Shown here: positions 9,101-19,300 of the stretch, in pieces | How the letters are laid out: each line of letters starts with the position of its first letter | How positions within the stretch are numbered: the stretch's first letter is position 1 | DNA from: CBINFS01 sp966250015 | Lineage (GTDB): Bacteria > Bacteroidota > Rhodothermia > Rhodothermales > DASSAV01 | Direction: 5' to 3' | Assembly: GCA_966250015.1 (NCBI GenBank) | Contig: CBINFS010000027.1 | Span: 1-50,378 of the forward strand | Length of the DNA: 50,378 nucleotides | The notes under the pieces: generated by a model | Databases searched by the model: none | What the model saw: only the letters and a program-made list of their open reading frames with translations | Told to the model about the DNA's origin: nothing | Position numbers and translations under genes: made by a program

Positions 9101-12100
9101 GGTGGAGGCAATGGCGTGCGGATCGAGCGGGTCAAGCAGCCAGTCGGCGTCCCGCGCGAAAACGGCTGGAAGCGACTCTTCCCTTACCAACCCGTGGTAA
9201 ATCTTACGTTCGGCGACAGGCCGACTGTAATCGTATACGTTGCGGAACCAGTCCAGCGAGGAGATATAATGCCTGCGTCGCTGGAGCTGCAGCGCGAGGT
9301 GCAGGGGCACGAAATAGTATGCCTCCTCGATGTACGTTAGAATGGAAGCGGGCCACGGCAGGGCATCGGCTTCACTGAACAGGCTGGCCAACTGCCGGCG
9401 CCTTCCCTGTAGGTGGTCCCGATTCATCTTTTCCGTGATGATGAACGGGTCGGGGACCAGCGGACGTCCGGTCAGGTCCCTCGAGACGATTCGAGGCGCG
9501 ATGGGTACCGTCTCGGACTCCACGAGGTCGGTCCCCGTTCGCTGAAAGGTGATCCGATAACGGTAGGGCACAAACCCCGGGAGCCATGGCCGCCATCGAG
9601 TGTACGCGAGCCGCGTGAAAGCAGTAGACGTGCTGCCGCCGGCGTGTATGGCGAGCGAATCGATCCAGTTCTGTCCCGACGCTACGGACTGCACACCCCG
9701 CAGCGGCGCAATGGCCGCATAGCGGGACGTAGTGGCCGTATCCCGCCAGAAGGCATATACCTCGTCACCCTGCGCCCACTGAAAGGCCCCCAGCCACGTG
9801 CCCGTTCCCAGCTCGACCCACCCTTGATCGTCTCCCGCATGGAGGACCCCATCTTGGATGGTTTGCCAGCCGAGCCAGGTATTCCCTTCGGCTTCCGTCA
9901 GGCTGTCCAACCTCATCCGTCCGTGCCAGATTTCATCGTCACGGCCGCGCGCGAGGATGTGAAGGATATCACGATACGCCCCGAATACGTTGACACCTGA
10001 GGGCGTAGAAGCAAACTCGCCGTCCAGCTCCACCCATTCGGTCGGCTGAAGCACGCCGGCCTGCGTCCGATGGTATCGGAGGAAGCGAAGCCCGTTATCT
10101 TCTCCCCGGATGAAGAGGAAACGCCATCCTCCCAGATTGGGAACGACCACGCACGGATCGGACGTCCAGGTTCCGCCCAGCGACACCGTGTTGGTGATCT
10201 GGCCCGGCACGGGGTCGAATTCCATCCGCAAAAGTGCACCGTCGGCACCCAATGAAAAGACGTCGATGATCCGCGTGTGATTGAATGCGCTGATGGCCGG
10301 TGCAGACGCAAGCTCTCCCCCCAGGCGCCGCCACGCCTGTTGAGGCGTCGGCAACGACCAGCGCACACCGGTCTGCGGCGTCCAGCTGTAAGTCGTGACA
10401 TAGCGACGATGGTAGAGGGCTGCGTCTTCGCCCCGGACAAATACGTCCAGAAAGTAATCGTCACCCTGATCGGGCGTGAGAGAGGCTGATGGCCTTGACG
10501 TTCCCCGTATGCCAAGGGGACGCCACTGGGTCGGCGTTTCATCCAGCCAGAGGTATTGCAGCTCGCCATTCTGACCAAGTGCGAACAGGTAGTTCGGCCA
10601 GATAGAGCCGGCATAATTGGAGATGATGCCGGGATCGGACGTCAAAAAGCCGCCGTGAGACTGCCAGCCCAGCCACGTGTCATTGGCCGCATCCCAATCG
10701 TTGGAATACAGCGACTGGTCGCTCCCCCGGATGAAAACCCGATGCACTGGGAATTGACCCTCCCGCCATATTCCGACGGCCACCGGGCCCGGCTTGAGCT
10801 CCAGGAGACCCTCGTTGAACTCCTTGTAGCGAATCCGGTCAGCCCTGTCTGAGACAAAAATCAGGAAGCTCTTTTCCCCCGAATCGACCATCGCCTCAAG
10901 GCGGTTGAACGTAGCGCCCAGCTTATTGCCGACCAGCGTCCGCCACTCGCCCTCCGACCAGTCGATGCCGGCCTGGTCGAGGCGGCGGTCGTATATGGCG
11001 CCGCTCGGAACGCGAATGGCGAGGTGTGGTGGGTTTGCAACGCGCTGGTGCTGCTTTACGACTGCCGTGAACGTTACGGCGTCCTCCGGCATCTCTTCGA
11101 GTACCGTCGGCTCGGCGTCCAGGCGCTGCTGTTCGAGGTCGTACCGGATGAAGGCCAGCTTCTGTTCACCGTCATCGTCGACCACTGCAAACAGGTAGAC
11201 CCAACGCTGCTCCTGATTCCGTTCATAGGGGACGGCGCCAATGAGCTTGATCGTCTTCTCCAGGCGCTCGATCGGCGTCCAGAAGGTCTGGGCATAACCG
11301 GTAGGGTCAGAAGGGTCAAAGGCCGACCAGTACACCGTGTTGGTTTCCTGTCCCCGGGCAAACATATAGAGGAGGTCTACCTCGTCGGCGTCGGCCCGAT
11401 TCCGGCACGTTCCTCTGTGGAGGCGCGTACGCGCCTGACAGGTTGCCTCCACTGTAAGCTGGCACACGTCGCGGAAATACGACTCGAACGCCCGGGCAGC
11501 GCGGCAGGCAAAATCGGGCGTCAGACGGCTGTCGTCGCGCAAGTCATTGACGAGCTTCTGGAATGCCGGCGACTTCTTCGGGCGCAGACTCGGGACCACG
11601 ATGTTTTCGGGATAGAGGAAGACAAACATCGCGGCGCGCCAGGTGGCGTAAGAACCGATCCACTGCCACTTTTCGTCGAAGTCTTCGTCCTGTATCTCCA
11701 GGCCGCTATACGTGTCCTGGATCTGACCGGTCCGAATCGACGAGAGCAATCCCTGAAGGGTCTCGATCGCCTGACCGATGCGTGTCGTCATCTGACACGC
11801 GCCCGCCTCGGTATCCATTAAGAGCCGATCGGCAAGTGATTTTGCTTTCGGGACTGCCGCGTCAGTAGTCTGGATGAGGGCATCTCGCAGCATCGGCAGG
11901 CTTGCCTCTTCCGCAGCGCGGATCGTCGAATCGAGCGCTTCAGTAACGGCCTGCTCCTGATCGATGCGAGCCTGGAGTGAGTCCTCCCAGGCCTGGCGGT
12001 CGCCGTAGCTCGCCCGCCAATCGGGTAGCACGCGCGGCAGGGGCTCCGGAAAACGGCCTGGACCGTAGTCGGGGATCTGGAAGATGTCGGGGCTCAGCGT

Positions 12101-15100
12101 GATGCCATGAGCCCGCTCTTCGTCTCGCCAGGCGGCATACTGTTGTTGCTTCTCGATCTGCACCAGGATGGCGAATACGTCCTCCCACTCGGCGTCCCGT
12201 ACCAAATCGCCAGCATCGAGCGCCCTGTAGACCTGAAGAAGCCGGTTAAAGGCGACCCTCGTCAGGCCGAGCTGTGCGAGGCGTTGGGAAATGTTATTAC
12301 CGGCCCCGGCTTCACCGTCCAGGATGATCAGGTCCTGCATCGTCACCCCGAGGCGCTGACTCACCCTGTCGCGCAGCCATGCGGGTTCATCGGGTACACG
12401 CGGTTCATTCCGAATCTGATCGAGCTGCTGGCTAACTCGGTCGTTACGATCGCGGTAGAGGGCAAATCCTTCATTCTGAGTGTGGGGCGGTTTGAAATCG
12501 CGCGTCGCGTCGATGAGGTCCGGTTCGATAAGGGGCAGGCTGTTACGGTTCGCGAGCGCTTCCTGCCACTGCTTCCGGACGCCTGCGGCGGCACGCCAAC
12601 GGGGCAGGTGCGCTTTGAATGCCTGCCAGTAGGTCAGCCCGAGATTGGCCTCCTCCTGCGCCCAGTCCTGGTGCTCCTGCTCCTGCCTCCGAAGAACGCC
12701 GGCCAGAATGTCGTAAACCGCCTCCCACTCGTCTACAGACACACGTCCGGTAAGGGTAGCCTCTCTCTCCCGGGCCTGCATCAGCGTACGAAAGCGCTCT
12801 TCGTCGAGCATCAGCTCGGTGCGAAGCCGCTCCAGCGCAGCGACGAGGGCCGGATCACCCTCCGCTAACCCCCTGTTCAGCACGTCCCACACTTCGTCGA
12901 ATGCGGCGGGCAGCGGATCACCGAAGACGTCCCGCAAAACGGCGTCAAAACCCGCGGCCTCGTGCCGGGTACGCAGAGCGTCGCGCCGGGGACCGAGCCA
13001 CGATTCGTCCTCCAGCCACGCCTTGCGGTCATTCCAAAGCGTGATGACGTTTCGTCCAAACGGCGCGTCGGGGAGCTCAGCCCTTCCGGTCAGGTCAGGA
13101 TCGACGAACGGGAGACGGGATGCCGCCACCGGCGGCCAATCGCCTTCCATCGGCACACTGAGCGAGGCCCAGAACGTCCTGGAGTCGAAGAAAATCGGAG
13201 TCTCCCGCTCTTCCTGGACCCAGGTTCGGAAAAATGCGGTCTTTTGTGCCTGCACAAGAATGGAGCGGAGCTCACGCCATTCCGGCTCCGAAACCGGCTC
13301 CCGGCTCGGCTCCTGCTCCCAGAGTCGTGCCCGGTTCCAGACCTCCATCAGCCGGGTGAAGGCTTCGACACTGAGCCTCAGCTCGCCTTCGATCCTGACG
13401 GTCGTCGCTTCCACGTCGGCGCCCTGCGATAACGAGCTCAAGAGCCTTTCGAGGTCCGCCCGTTGCGGGGCGCCGGACCATGGGGTCACGTCGACCCCGT
13501 TGTAGCTGACGGGTTGGCTCATGTGCTGGACCATCTGGTCCACGTCCGGGATTTGCACCGGGTTGCCAGCCGCATCCAGCACAGGTCTCGTCATGGCTTC
13601 AAGCTCCTGGAGCCTGGCATCTACCCACACGCGGCGTTGCGCCCAGAGGTCGAAAGCCGGGTCGCCTGCCGCGGGATTTCGGAGGTCGTCGGGGCCGACC
13701 ACGTCCGGGTCGATGAGCGGCAACGTACGCTCCACATACACGTTGAGTCTTCCCGGCGAAACATCGAGGAAGTAAGCGTCCGGGTCGTCGCGAATGACCC
13801 AGCGTTCCCCCGCCTGAAGGACGATGACCCGGGCATTCGGGGAGACGGCAAGGTCGTGGTCGGTAAACACCTGTAGAAAGTTAGCCGAAAGCACCTGGTT
13901 GTCCAGCTCCTGCGCGTAGGCGGGGTCGGCAACGAATAACCATTGCTCGGTGTGGGGGAAGGCAGGCCAGTCCTGCCGGAACCACTGTGTTCGCAGGTAG
14001 GCTTTCTTCCAGGCCAGCAAGTCCGGTTCGGCCACGTTCCGAAGTGGATCGGGAAGGTCTCCGTTGGCCAGCACCGTCGCCCGTAGTCCAAACAGTCTTT
14101 CCAGGGCTTCTTCAATCAGGTCGGCCGGCAGCAGGTATAGATCGTCGAGATGCTCAAGTTCGATGCCTAACCGATCTGCCAGCGCCTGGCGCTCCTCCGC
14201 TCCGGCATGCCGGGCAAGCCGGATTTCCGCGAAGGACGTCCCCAGCTGGAGGAGCAGCGAATCGAAGGCCGCCCTACGGAACGTCGCTTCGTCGGTGGCG
14301 AGGAGATCCAGCCGGCTCCTCCAGGCCGGATCCTGCGGATCTGCAGTGGCGCGAAGATAACTCCGGAGAACTTCGACACAGAGCCGTACCTGCCGGACTT
14401 GCTCCTCGACCGCATCGCACGAGGCCGGCAAACGGCTGAAGGGTTGGTGGAAGGTCCGCGTGAGGAAATCCAGCGTAATAGCCTGGTTGTTGATCTTTAC
14501 GTACGTGAGCGTATAGTCGAGCAGGTCGGCCAGATAGGCCGCCGGGCTCACGGCAGCCTCGCAGTCGTCGCACCCGCAGCGCCGAGGGAAGAGCTCCAGG
14601 ATGCGGCCGCCACCCGGGACCGGCTGAAAGCCGTTGAAGATATTGCTCCGGACGTGCGTCGATAGGTTATGAAGGTAGGCATTCTGACTATTTGCCCGTT
14701 CGAAAAGACGCGCCGCCGGCAGGGCGCCGATCTCCTCTTGAATGGAATCGATGAAGTCCGTTCGCGGCGTACCCGCAATGGAAGCCACACTGGTGTAACC
14801 CTTCCCGATGAGGCGGTCATTCACCTGCGCGTCAGGCGATAGCACGCTGAGGTTGGCGTGCGCCTCGAGACGGTTTATTGCCGGCCTCATCTCGTCGCCA
14901 TCGGGCAGGCCGTCCAGATGACGGAGGCCGCCCGCCGTGCGGATATCCTCCAGCGTGACGATGTCGTGCGCGTTCAAGACGTCGCGCAATTCTGTCGGGA
15001 GGTCCAGCGAGATCGCGGAAGCCAGCTCTTCGAGTGACGGCGCCGGCTTTGACGTCGGATCCGGTACGGGAACACGGATTTCTACGATGTTTTTCCCGTC

Positions 15101-16276
15101 AGAGCCGGCTTCAACGACGGTCTTGAAGACTTCCTTTCCCTGCGGATCGAATACGTGCAACGCAATGCGCGGCGTCGCTTCTGTCTCTCGCGTGATGCGA
15201 AATACGAGGGCGAAGAGTCCGGAGGTGTCGGTGACGTCATAGCCGAGATGTTGGGGCGTGTCGTCTCCGTTTAGCTCATATCCTCGGATCGTGTAGCCGC
15301 CGAGGGGCTTCGCCGTCTCCTCGGTGAGAAGTCTACCCATAAATTCGCGCAGCACCGTCTCGGGGGGACGTTGCTCTTGCTGCGGAGCTTTGAGACGGGT
15401 CAGGATGTCGTCGAGTGCCGGCTTCAACGACGCCGGAATGATGTGCTGATCGACGGCTGAAAGGAGCGCGTCACGAAGTGTCTTGAGGTCCAGTGCACGA
15501 AGTGCCTCCAGCGTCGGCGGCAGATTTCGCCGGCCGAACCCGTAGAACACCTCGGCAGGCAGGATGGCCTCTTCCGAAAGCCTGGCGGACCGGGTCAGAA
15601 TCCTGATGTGTTCCTGTTCGGCGCCGGTCTCTCTGACCAGAAAGTCGATATCCTCCTCGGTCAAATCGGACAGCGACACGTCCAGTAGGATGGGCGTGAG
15701 GTTCGTGGCGAGGAGCTCGTATTCCGAAGGTACCGGTTCCTCGGGCAGGTCGCGTGGGGTGACCGTGAGGTTGACGGTTTCCTCTTCCGAAGCGTTTACG
15801 ATCGGCTCCGAGGCGGTGAGCAAAACCCCCTCCGGGGAGAAAACGCGAACGACCAGGTCTGCCCGGGCTTTCTCGGCGCGTGCGAACTGCTTGCTCGTAT
15901 AGGGTATCCGGTACCCGCCTTCTGCATCGGTTAAACTCTCCCCGAGCAACTCTTCGCGGCGCAGGTCCCGATCGAAAGCCCGCACCGTCACCGCTTCGAG
16001 TGGACGCATCTCCTTCCCGTGGATGAATACAACCTTCCCACTCACCCCATAGGTGCGTGGAGGCAACGCCTTTACGGCCTCGTCGATCAGGCGAAGCGTC
16101 CGTAGGTCTGCTTTTCCGGTCGGTGGGAGTCCTCGTTTTTGCTGGAAGTCGCGGAGCACACTTACCGCGTCCGAGCGCTTTCCGACCTCGAAGTCGTATC
16201 CAAGGAGTCGCAGTTTTTGGTGGAGGTGCTGAAGGTTTCCTTCCGACGGGGGAATACGCTTCCCGAATAGTTTCAT
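6140..16276 (-). CDS. Giant Tc toxin A component (TcA-like), with peptidoglycan-binding-like and beta-propeller regions
   Basis: At 3378 aa this is much longer than typical TcA proteins (about 2300-2500 aa). Visible order: peptidoglycan-binding-like helices (about 13-70), a carboxypeptidase-regulatory/transthyretin-like domain (about 77-190), an alpha-helical VRP1-like shell with the hallmark CGCDDCEAAVSPAAYLADLL near 567, a long helical body, a propeller-like region (about 1630-2215) with RGxD-xLY type repeats about 50 residues apart, long amphipathic helices with an Ala-rich segment (about 2700-2960) expected to form the translocation channel, and a TcB-binding C-terminus (about 2960-3378) with the FPGHYLRLIKRVRVSV signature. 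Known TcA proteins form pentameric bell-shaped injectors that bind cells and deliver the TcB-TcC cargo. An ideal AAGGAGG lies 7 bases upstream, and the gene follows the TcB-TcC gene by 34 bases, so both are co-transcribed. No frameshift is seen. Confidence 0.9.
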   Translation of the reverse strand: MKLFGKRIPPSEGNLQHLHQKLRLLGYDFEVGKRSDAVSVLRDFQQKRGLPPTGKADLRTLRLIDEAVKALPPRTYGVSGKVVFIHGKEMRPLEAVTVRAFDRDLRREELLGESLTDAEGGYRIPYTSKQFARAEKARADLVVRVFSPEGVLLTASEPIVNASEEETVNLTVTPRDLPEEPVPSEYELLATNLTPILLDVSLSDLTEEDIDFLVRETGAEQEHIRILTRSARLSEEAILPAEVFYGFGRRNLPPTLEALRALDLKTLRDALLSAVDQHIIPASLKPALDDILTRLKAPQQEQRPPETVLREFMGRLLTEETAKPLGGYTIRGYELNGDDTPQHLGYDVTDTSGLFALVFRITRETEATPRIALHVFDPQGKEVFKTVVEAGSDGKNIVEIRVPVPDPTSKPAPSLEELASAISLDLPTELRDVLNAHDIVTLEDIRTAGGLRHLDGLPDGDEMRPAINRLEAHANLSVLSPDAQVNDRLIGKGYTSVASIAGTPRTDFIDSIQEEIGALPAARLFERANSQNAYLHNLSTHVRSNIFNGFQPVPGGGRILELFPRRCGCDDCEAAVSPAAYLADLLDYTLTYVKINNQAITLDFLTRTFHQPFSRLPASCDAVEEQVRQVRLCVEVLRSYLRATADPQDPAWRSRLDLLATDEATFRRAAFDSLLLQLGTSFAEIRLARHAGAEERQALADRLGIELEHLDDLYLLPADLIEEALERLFGLRATVLANGDLPDPLRNVAEPDLLAWKKAYLRTQWFRQDWPAFPHTEQWLFVADPAYAQELDNQVLSANFLQVFTDHDLAVSPNARVIVLQAGERWVIRDDPDAYFLDVSPGRLNVYVERTLPLIDPDVVGPDDLRNPAAGDPAFDLWAQRRVWVDARLQELEAMTRPVLDAAGNPVQIPDVDQMVQHMSQPVSYNGVDVTPWSGAPQRADLERLLSSLSQGADVEATTVRIEGELRLSVEAFTRLMEVWNRARLWEQEPSREPVSEPEWRELRSILVQAQKTAFFRTWVQEERETPIFFDSRTFWASLSVPMEGDWPPVAASRLPFVDPDLTGRAELPDAPFGRNVITLWNDRKAWLEDESWLGPRRDALRTRHEAAGFDAVLRDVFGDPLPAAFDEVWDVLNRGLAEGDPALVAALERLRTELMLDEERFRTLMQAREREATLTGRVSVDEWEAVYDILAGVLRRQEQEHQDWAQEEANLGLTYWQAFKAHLPRWRAAAGVRKQWQEALANRNSLPLIEPDLIDATRDFKPPHTQNEGFALYRDRNDRVSQQLDQIRNEPRVPDEPAWLRDRVSQRLGVTMQDLIILDGEAGAGNNISQRLAQLGLTRVAFNRLLQVYRALDAGDLVRDAEWEDVFAILVQIEKQQQYAAWRDEERAHGITLSPDIFQIPDYGPGRFPEPLPRVLPDWRASYGDRQAWEDSLQARIDQEQAVTEALDSTIRAAEEASLPMLRDALIQTTDAAVPKAKSLADRLLMDTEAGACQMTTRIGQAIETLQGLLSSIRTGQIQDTYSGLEIQDEDFDEKWQWIGSYATWRAAMFVFLYPENIVVPSLRPKKSPAFQKLVNDLRDDSRLTPDFACRAARAFESYFRDVCQLTVEATCQARTRLHRGTCRNRADADEVDLLYMFARGQETNTVYWSAFDPSDPTGYAQTFWTPIERLEKTIKLIGAVPYERNQEQRWVYLFAVVDDDGEQKLAFIRYDLEQQRLDAEPTVLEEMPEDAVTFTAVVKQHQRVANPPHLAIRVPSGAIYDRRLDQAGIDWSEGEWRTLVGNKLGATFNRLEAMVDSGEKSFLIFVSDRADRIRYKEFNEGLLELKPGPVAVGIWREGQFPVHRVFIRGSDQSLYSNDWDAANDTWLGWQSHGGFLTSDPGIISNYAGSIWPNYLFALGQNGELQYLWLDETPTQWRPLGIRGTSRPSASLTPDQGDDYFLDVFVRGEDAALYHRRYVTTYSWTPQTGVRWSLPTPQQAWRRLGGELASAPAISAFNHTRIIDVFSLGADGALLRMEFDPVPGQITNTVSLGGTWTSDPCVVVPNLGGWRFLFIRGEDNGLRFLRYHRTQAGVLQPTEWVELDGEFASTPSGVNVFGAYRDILHILARGRDDEIWHGRMRLDSLTEAEGNTWLGWQTIQDGVLHAGDDQGWVELGTGTWLGAFQWAQGDEVYAFWRDTATTSRYAAIAPLRGVQSVASGQNWIDSLAIHAGGSTSTAFTRLAYTRWRPWLPGFVPYRYRITFQRTGTDLVESETVPIAPRIVSRDLTGRPLVPDPFIITEKMNRDHLQGRRRQLASLFSEADALPWPASILTYIEEAYYFVPLHLALQLQRRRHYISSLDWFRNVYDYSRPVAERKIYHGLVREESLPAVFARDADWLLDPLDPHAIASTRASTYTRFTLLSLVRCFLDFADDEFTRDTSESVPRARVLYETALELLGLPELNQHLGLCSDIIGTLQIDLEQTIVATAPAWAGAWKALVADLGGITNPELLRATTNEVRNALQANRPWQDRFAEAEDLVSQVRAGQPATPDLGALLDAEPERVSRAFQGLMTAPEVVDALDRVGTLAEEDFLQALTIVSAPGETTLPANLELPGAGNASGDGFGLFGRTNGNPTISTTALSPALLRGAIRTAQRTPVPVLPGSVSYDFCIPPNPVLRALRLQAELNLFKLRTCRNIAGMERQLEPYAAPTDTESGLPQIGAGGSLVLPGTVSLQPTAFRYQVLIERAKQLVQLAGQIEAAMLAAFERRDAEAYNLLQARQNVQLARAGVRLQDLRIREAEGGVKLAELQRESAQIQADHYQQLLDDGLSALEQEALALLSTSVDFQYAASAFSFAAAASHAVAAALSWSDFTGSERASLLAAAASSTASGLSSLAGAWSTRSSIASARASYERRAQDWEFQRVLAQQNIRIGSQQVSIAEDHVRVVGQEREIAEMQHDHARDTVEFLTTKFTNLELYDWMSGVMEGVYSFFLQQATATARLAENQLAFERQQIPPAYIQADYWEAPAEDGAGAGTNGQAIDRHGLTGSARLLQDIYQLDQYAFETDRRKQQLVKVLSLASVDPFAFQRFRETGVLPFETPMETFDRDFPGHYLRLIKRVRVSVIALIPPGEGIKATLSATGLSRVVIRSNGLFQQSLIRRPPESVSLSSPSNATGLFELTPQSPELLLPFEGMGVATNWELRMPRASNPFDYSTIADVLVAIEYTALDSFDYRQQVVQELDRSISADRPFSFRHQFADAWYDLHNPDQTATPMTIGWETRRQDFPPNVENLRIQHVVLYFVRAGDASFEIPVTHLHFTEVNAAGAIGGGSGSIDGVISTRRGNAGSWTPMIGKSVIGRWELSLPNTAEVRDRFKDEQIDDILLVITYSGRTPAWPV

Positions 16277-16283
16277 GACGCAA

Positions 16284-16290
16284 CCTCCTT
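16284..16290 (-). promoter_or_regulatory. Strong Shine-Dalgarno for the TcA gene
   Basis: On the minus strand AAGGAGG stands 7 bases before the TcA ATG, inside the 34-base gap after the TcB-TcC stop codon. It fixes the start at 16276 and suggests independent, strong translation of the second cistron. Confidence 0.85.
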
Positions 16291-16310
16291 ATGTGGAATC
16301 CCCACCCTCT

Positions 16311-19300
16311 CTATTGCTGATTTGAGTTAGGAAACAGGTTGTATCCGTTTGCACTCAAATCATGCAAATCCTTGAATATGTCCACGGTTGGAACGACGAA
16401 CACATTCCACACGAGCCTAGTCAGATCGAGCAGGTCGCCGTAAACGGGGACGAGGCCCAGTAAATCCAGAATAGCCGTTCCATAATTGCCCTGACTTGCT
16501 TCGTATGTTGCGGAAGTGATTCCGGCGCCGATCCCGATAAAGGGAACCACTTTTAAGGCAAGTATGCCCAATCCGGAAAGCCCTGCCCCAGTGAGCAGCA
16601 ATTTCAGGTCAACGAAGCCGGCTCGTGAGGGTCGAGGGATGATTTTTTTGTCCAACACGTTTCCGGACAGGTCTTTCGTAATCCGAATGCGTTCTTCTAT
16701 CCCATTTCGTCTTCGAAGCGTTTCGTGTGTGGTACGCTCCTTGATTTCCTCGACCACACCCGCACCGATTCCCTGCCCTCGCCCAATCTCTTCAATCTTC
16801 ACCTCCTGGACGATCTTTCGTATTTTCGCGACTTCCCCTTTTTTAGCTCCCCTTACTTCGAACAGAACGGTTTCATTGACGCGCGTTTTGTATCCGGGAG
16901 CCAGCTCCTTGCCCTCATCCAGGGCTTTTCGTATGTCGTCGACGTGCTTTTTGGTGGATTCTTTCAGCTCCGCTTTGGCCCGGTTCCGAACGGCTGCCTC
17001 GCTAAGTCCCCCTTTCGCCAGCCTGTACTTGTCCCTCGATACGTCCAGTTGCTTCATGTCGACCGAATGCGCCAGTCGATCTCCTTCCTTGCTTACCAGA
17101 ACGGTATCCAGGCGGGACTCCCCGACAGGGACCTGTTTACCGAGAATGGTCTGCTGTCCCTTTTGTGTTAGCAAATTATTGCCGGCTCTTTCGGTCACAG
17201 CCCCTCGTACAGCCGGGTTGTCCGGAGGATCATCGGAGTTCAGGCCAATCTGGTCGGTGAAGCGGATCGGCCTGTTTCTCGCGTACGTATACAGGCTGGC
17301 CTGCTCGACCATACCCAATGGATCACAGCTCACCCACCGTGCAAGCCAGGGTGCGTAGAAGCGCGCTCCGAAGTAGTAGAGGCCACTTTCTTCATCCCGC
17401 TCCTTTCCGGTGAAACGATAGCGTTTGCGGGAAAAGCTGCCGAAGCTGGTCTCACCGTAAGGGGTGTACTCCTCGCGGTTGATCCACCCCCCGGTGTCGT
17501 CAATCGTGAGGTTACTGCTGCCCAGGTGGTCCCCCGCGTGATACTGGATGGCCGGAGTGTTGTCTTCTGGGAAAGGAGCGCCAACACGGATGGTGGCTAC
17601 GCGTTGCGTACCGTCGCGGAGATGGAGTGTATCGTGTTCCTGTCGGGTATTGCCTTGCACGCGGAGGTGGCGTTCAAAGAGCCCGTCGATGTAAACGGTT
17701 ACTTCGTAATCTCCGCCCTGCAATCGTACCAGCTTCTTGATCCGCTGCCCGTTCGCGTCGTACAGATAATGTGCGAACAAAGAGGGCTCTGCACTTCCCA
17801 CCTGAACGCGATAGGCCTTCATCCGGCCGCTGTGATCCCACTCGAAGTGGCGTTCGGTGTTCTCCTGAATGAGATTGCCGCTCGCATCACTGGCATACGT
17901 GTAGCGTCGACTGAATCCGTTCGTCGAAGTGACCGAGTCGATACGGTTGCTGGCCGGATCGTGGACAAAGACGCGCGTGAAGCTGCCATTGCGTGCCGTA
18001 TGTTGAAGCCGTGTCAGGTTGCCCGCGGGATCGTATTCATATCGTTCCGCATATTCCCTCACGCGGGTCACGTCGGTGCATCGAGGCCTGTCGTCCCAGG
18101 GAGGGCGGTCCGGTTCGACGTCGCACTCCCGACCGGTAGCCGACAGCAGACGGTAGAGCGGATCATAAGAGAAGGAACGGTCGAGTGCATCCGAGCCATC
18201 CAGCGTATTCGGGATCCCGCCGCCCGGTGTACGATCGAAAAGTGAGGTGATGTTGCCCGCGAGATCGTAGCGATAGCCGAAATCCTGCAGCGGGGCTCCC
18301 GTTGGTCGGTAAGTAAAGGGTGCGAGCCGCGTGATGTGTTCCGTGCGTAGCCGGACGAGTCGGAAGGTCTCCGGATCGTAGGCATACCGGATCATCACCC
18401 GATTGCCGTAGACAACGAGGGTCCGCTGGCCCCTTGCATTGTAAGCAACGTGCGCTACGAAGGCTGTACCGTCCACCTCGATCTGCTCGATGGCGCCGGC
18501 GTGGTTGTACCGGGTACGCAACGTTCGTCGCCCGCCCTCTACGTCCTCCGGAAAGACAAACACCGTAATGCGGTTTAGTGCGTCGTAGCGTGCAGAAGTT
18601 CTATACTCGAATGGGTCGAGCAGGAGGGCAGCAGCGTCGGCCAGCGTCGTATTCTGTGGCGGCTGCCAGTCGATACGAAAAGCCTGTACTCCCCGGTCCG
18701 GAGGCGGCCTGCGCCGCGCGAACACATTTATCAGTCGTCGCGGTAGACTCGGCCGGGGTGGATCAAACACGGCCAGCACCGCTGAGGTACTGATCACATG
18801 CCGAATCTTCTCTTCGACATTGCCCTTGAAATCATACCGTTCGAACGTGACACGGCCCGCCTCGTCGTAATACTGGTAGACGCGGCCCAGCAGGTTCGAA
18901 CGTGCCGCCGCTTCCGCAGTAAGACCGGCTTCCTTCCCGTCACCAAATATCACCCACTCGCGTAGGGATAGGTTACTCGTGTCGTCGTCCCGCGCCCAGA
19001 GCCGAATGGGCCGCCGGAGCAGGTCGTAAGCTTGAAGGACGAAAGCGCCGTTGCCGTCTCTTCGCTCCACCTCGTTGCCGGCTGCGTTCAGCACCAACCG
19101 CCGGCTCCCGGCGTCTATGCTCTCGTCACGGAGTGTTCGGTTCGCCAGGTCGTACGTGGCATGGAAAGCACGACGGCCAAGCGGATCGATCACCTGGACC
19201 TGGTTACCCCGAATGTCGTAAGTAGAGCGCGTCACGTACCAGGTGTTGACGGGATCCTGTCCGTTGCGCTCAACCGATTCGACCGTTCGACCCAGCGCAT

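Noticed and set aside
11024..11821. Plus-strand frame of 265 codons inside the TcA gene
   Set aside because: One of many shadows in the 10-kb TcA frame; no ribosome site or domain.
6140..16276. Frameshift or gene fusion artefact explaining the unusual TcA length
   Set aside because: The frame is continuous, domain order is sensible from shell to TcB-binding end, and the extra length is accounted for by recognisable N-terminal and propeller modules.
16311..17239. Interbacterial Rhs toxin with adjacent immunity gene
   Set aside because: No small gene lies between the effector end and the TcA start 34 bases on; SpvB/TcdB domains and TcA partner show a Tc toxin, not a contact-dependent Rhs system.
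16311..17239. ADP-ribosyltransferase effector (as in TccC3/TccC5)
   Set aside because: I could not find an Arg, STS and ExE motif set in order in the C-terminal 309 residues.
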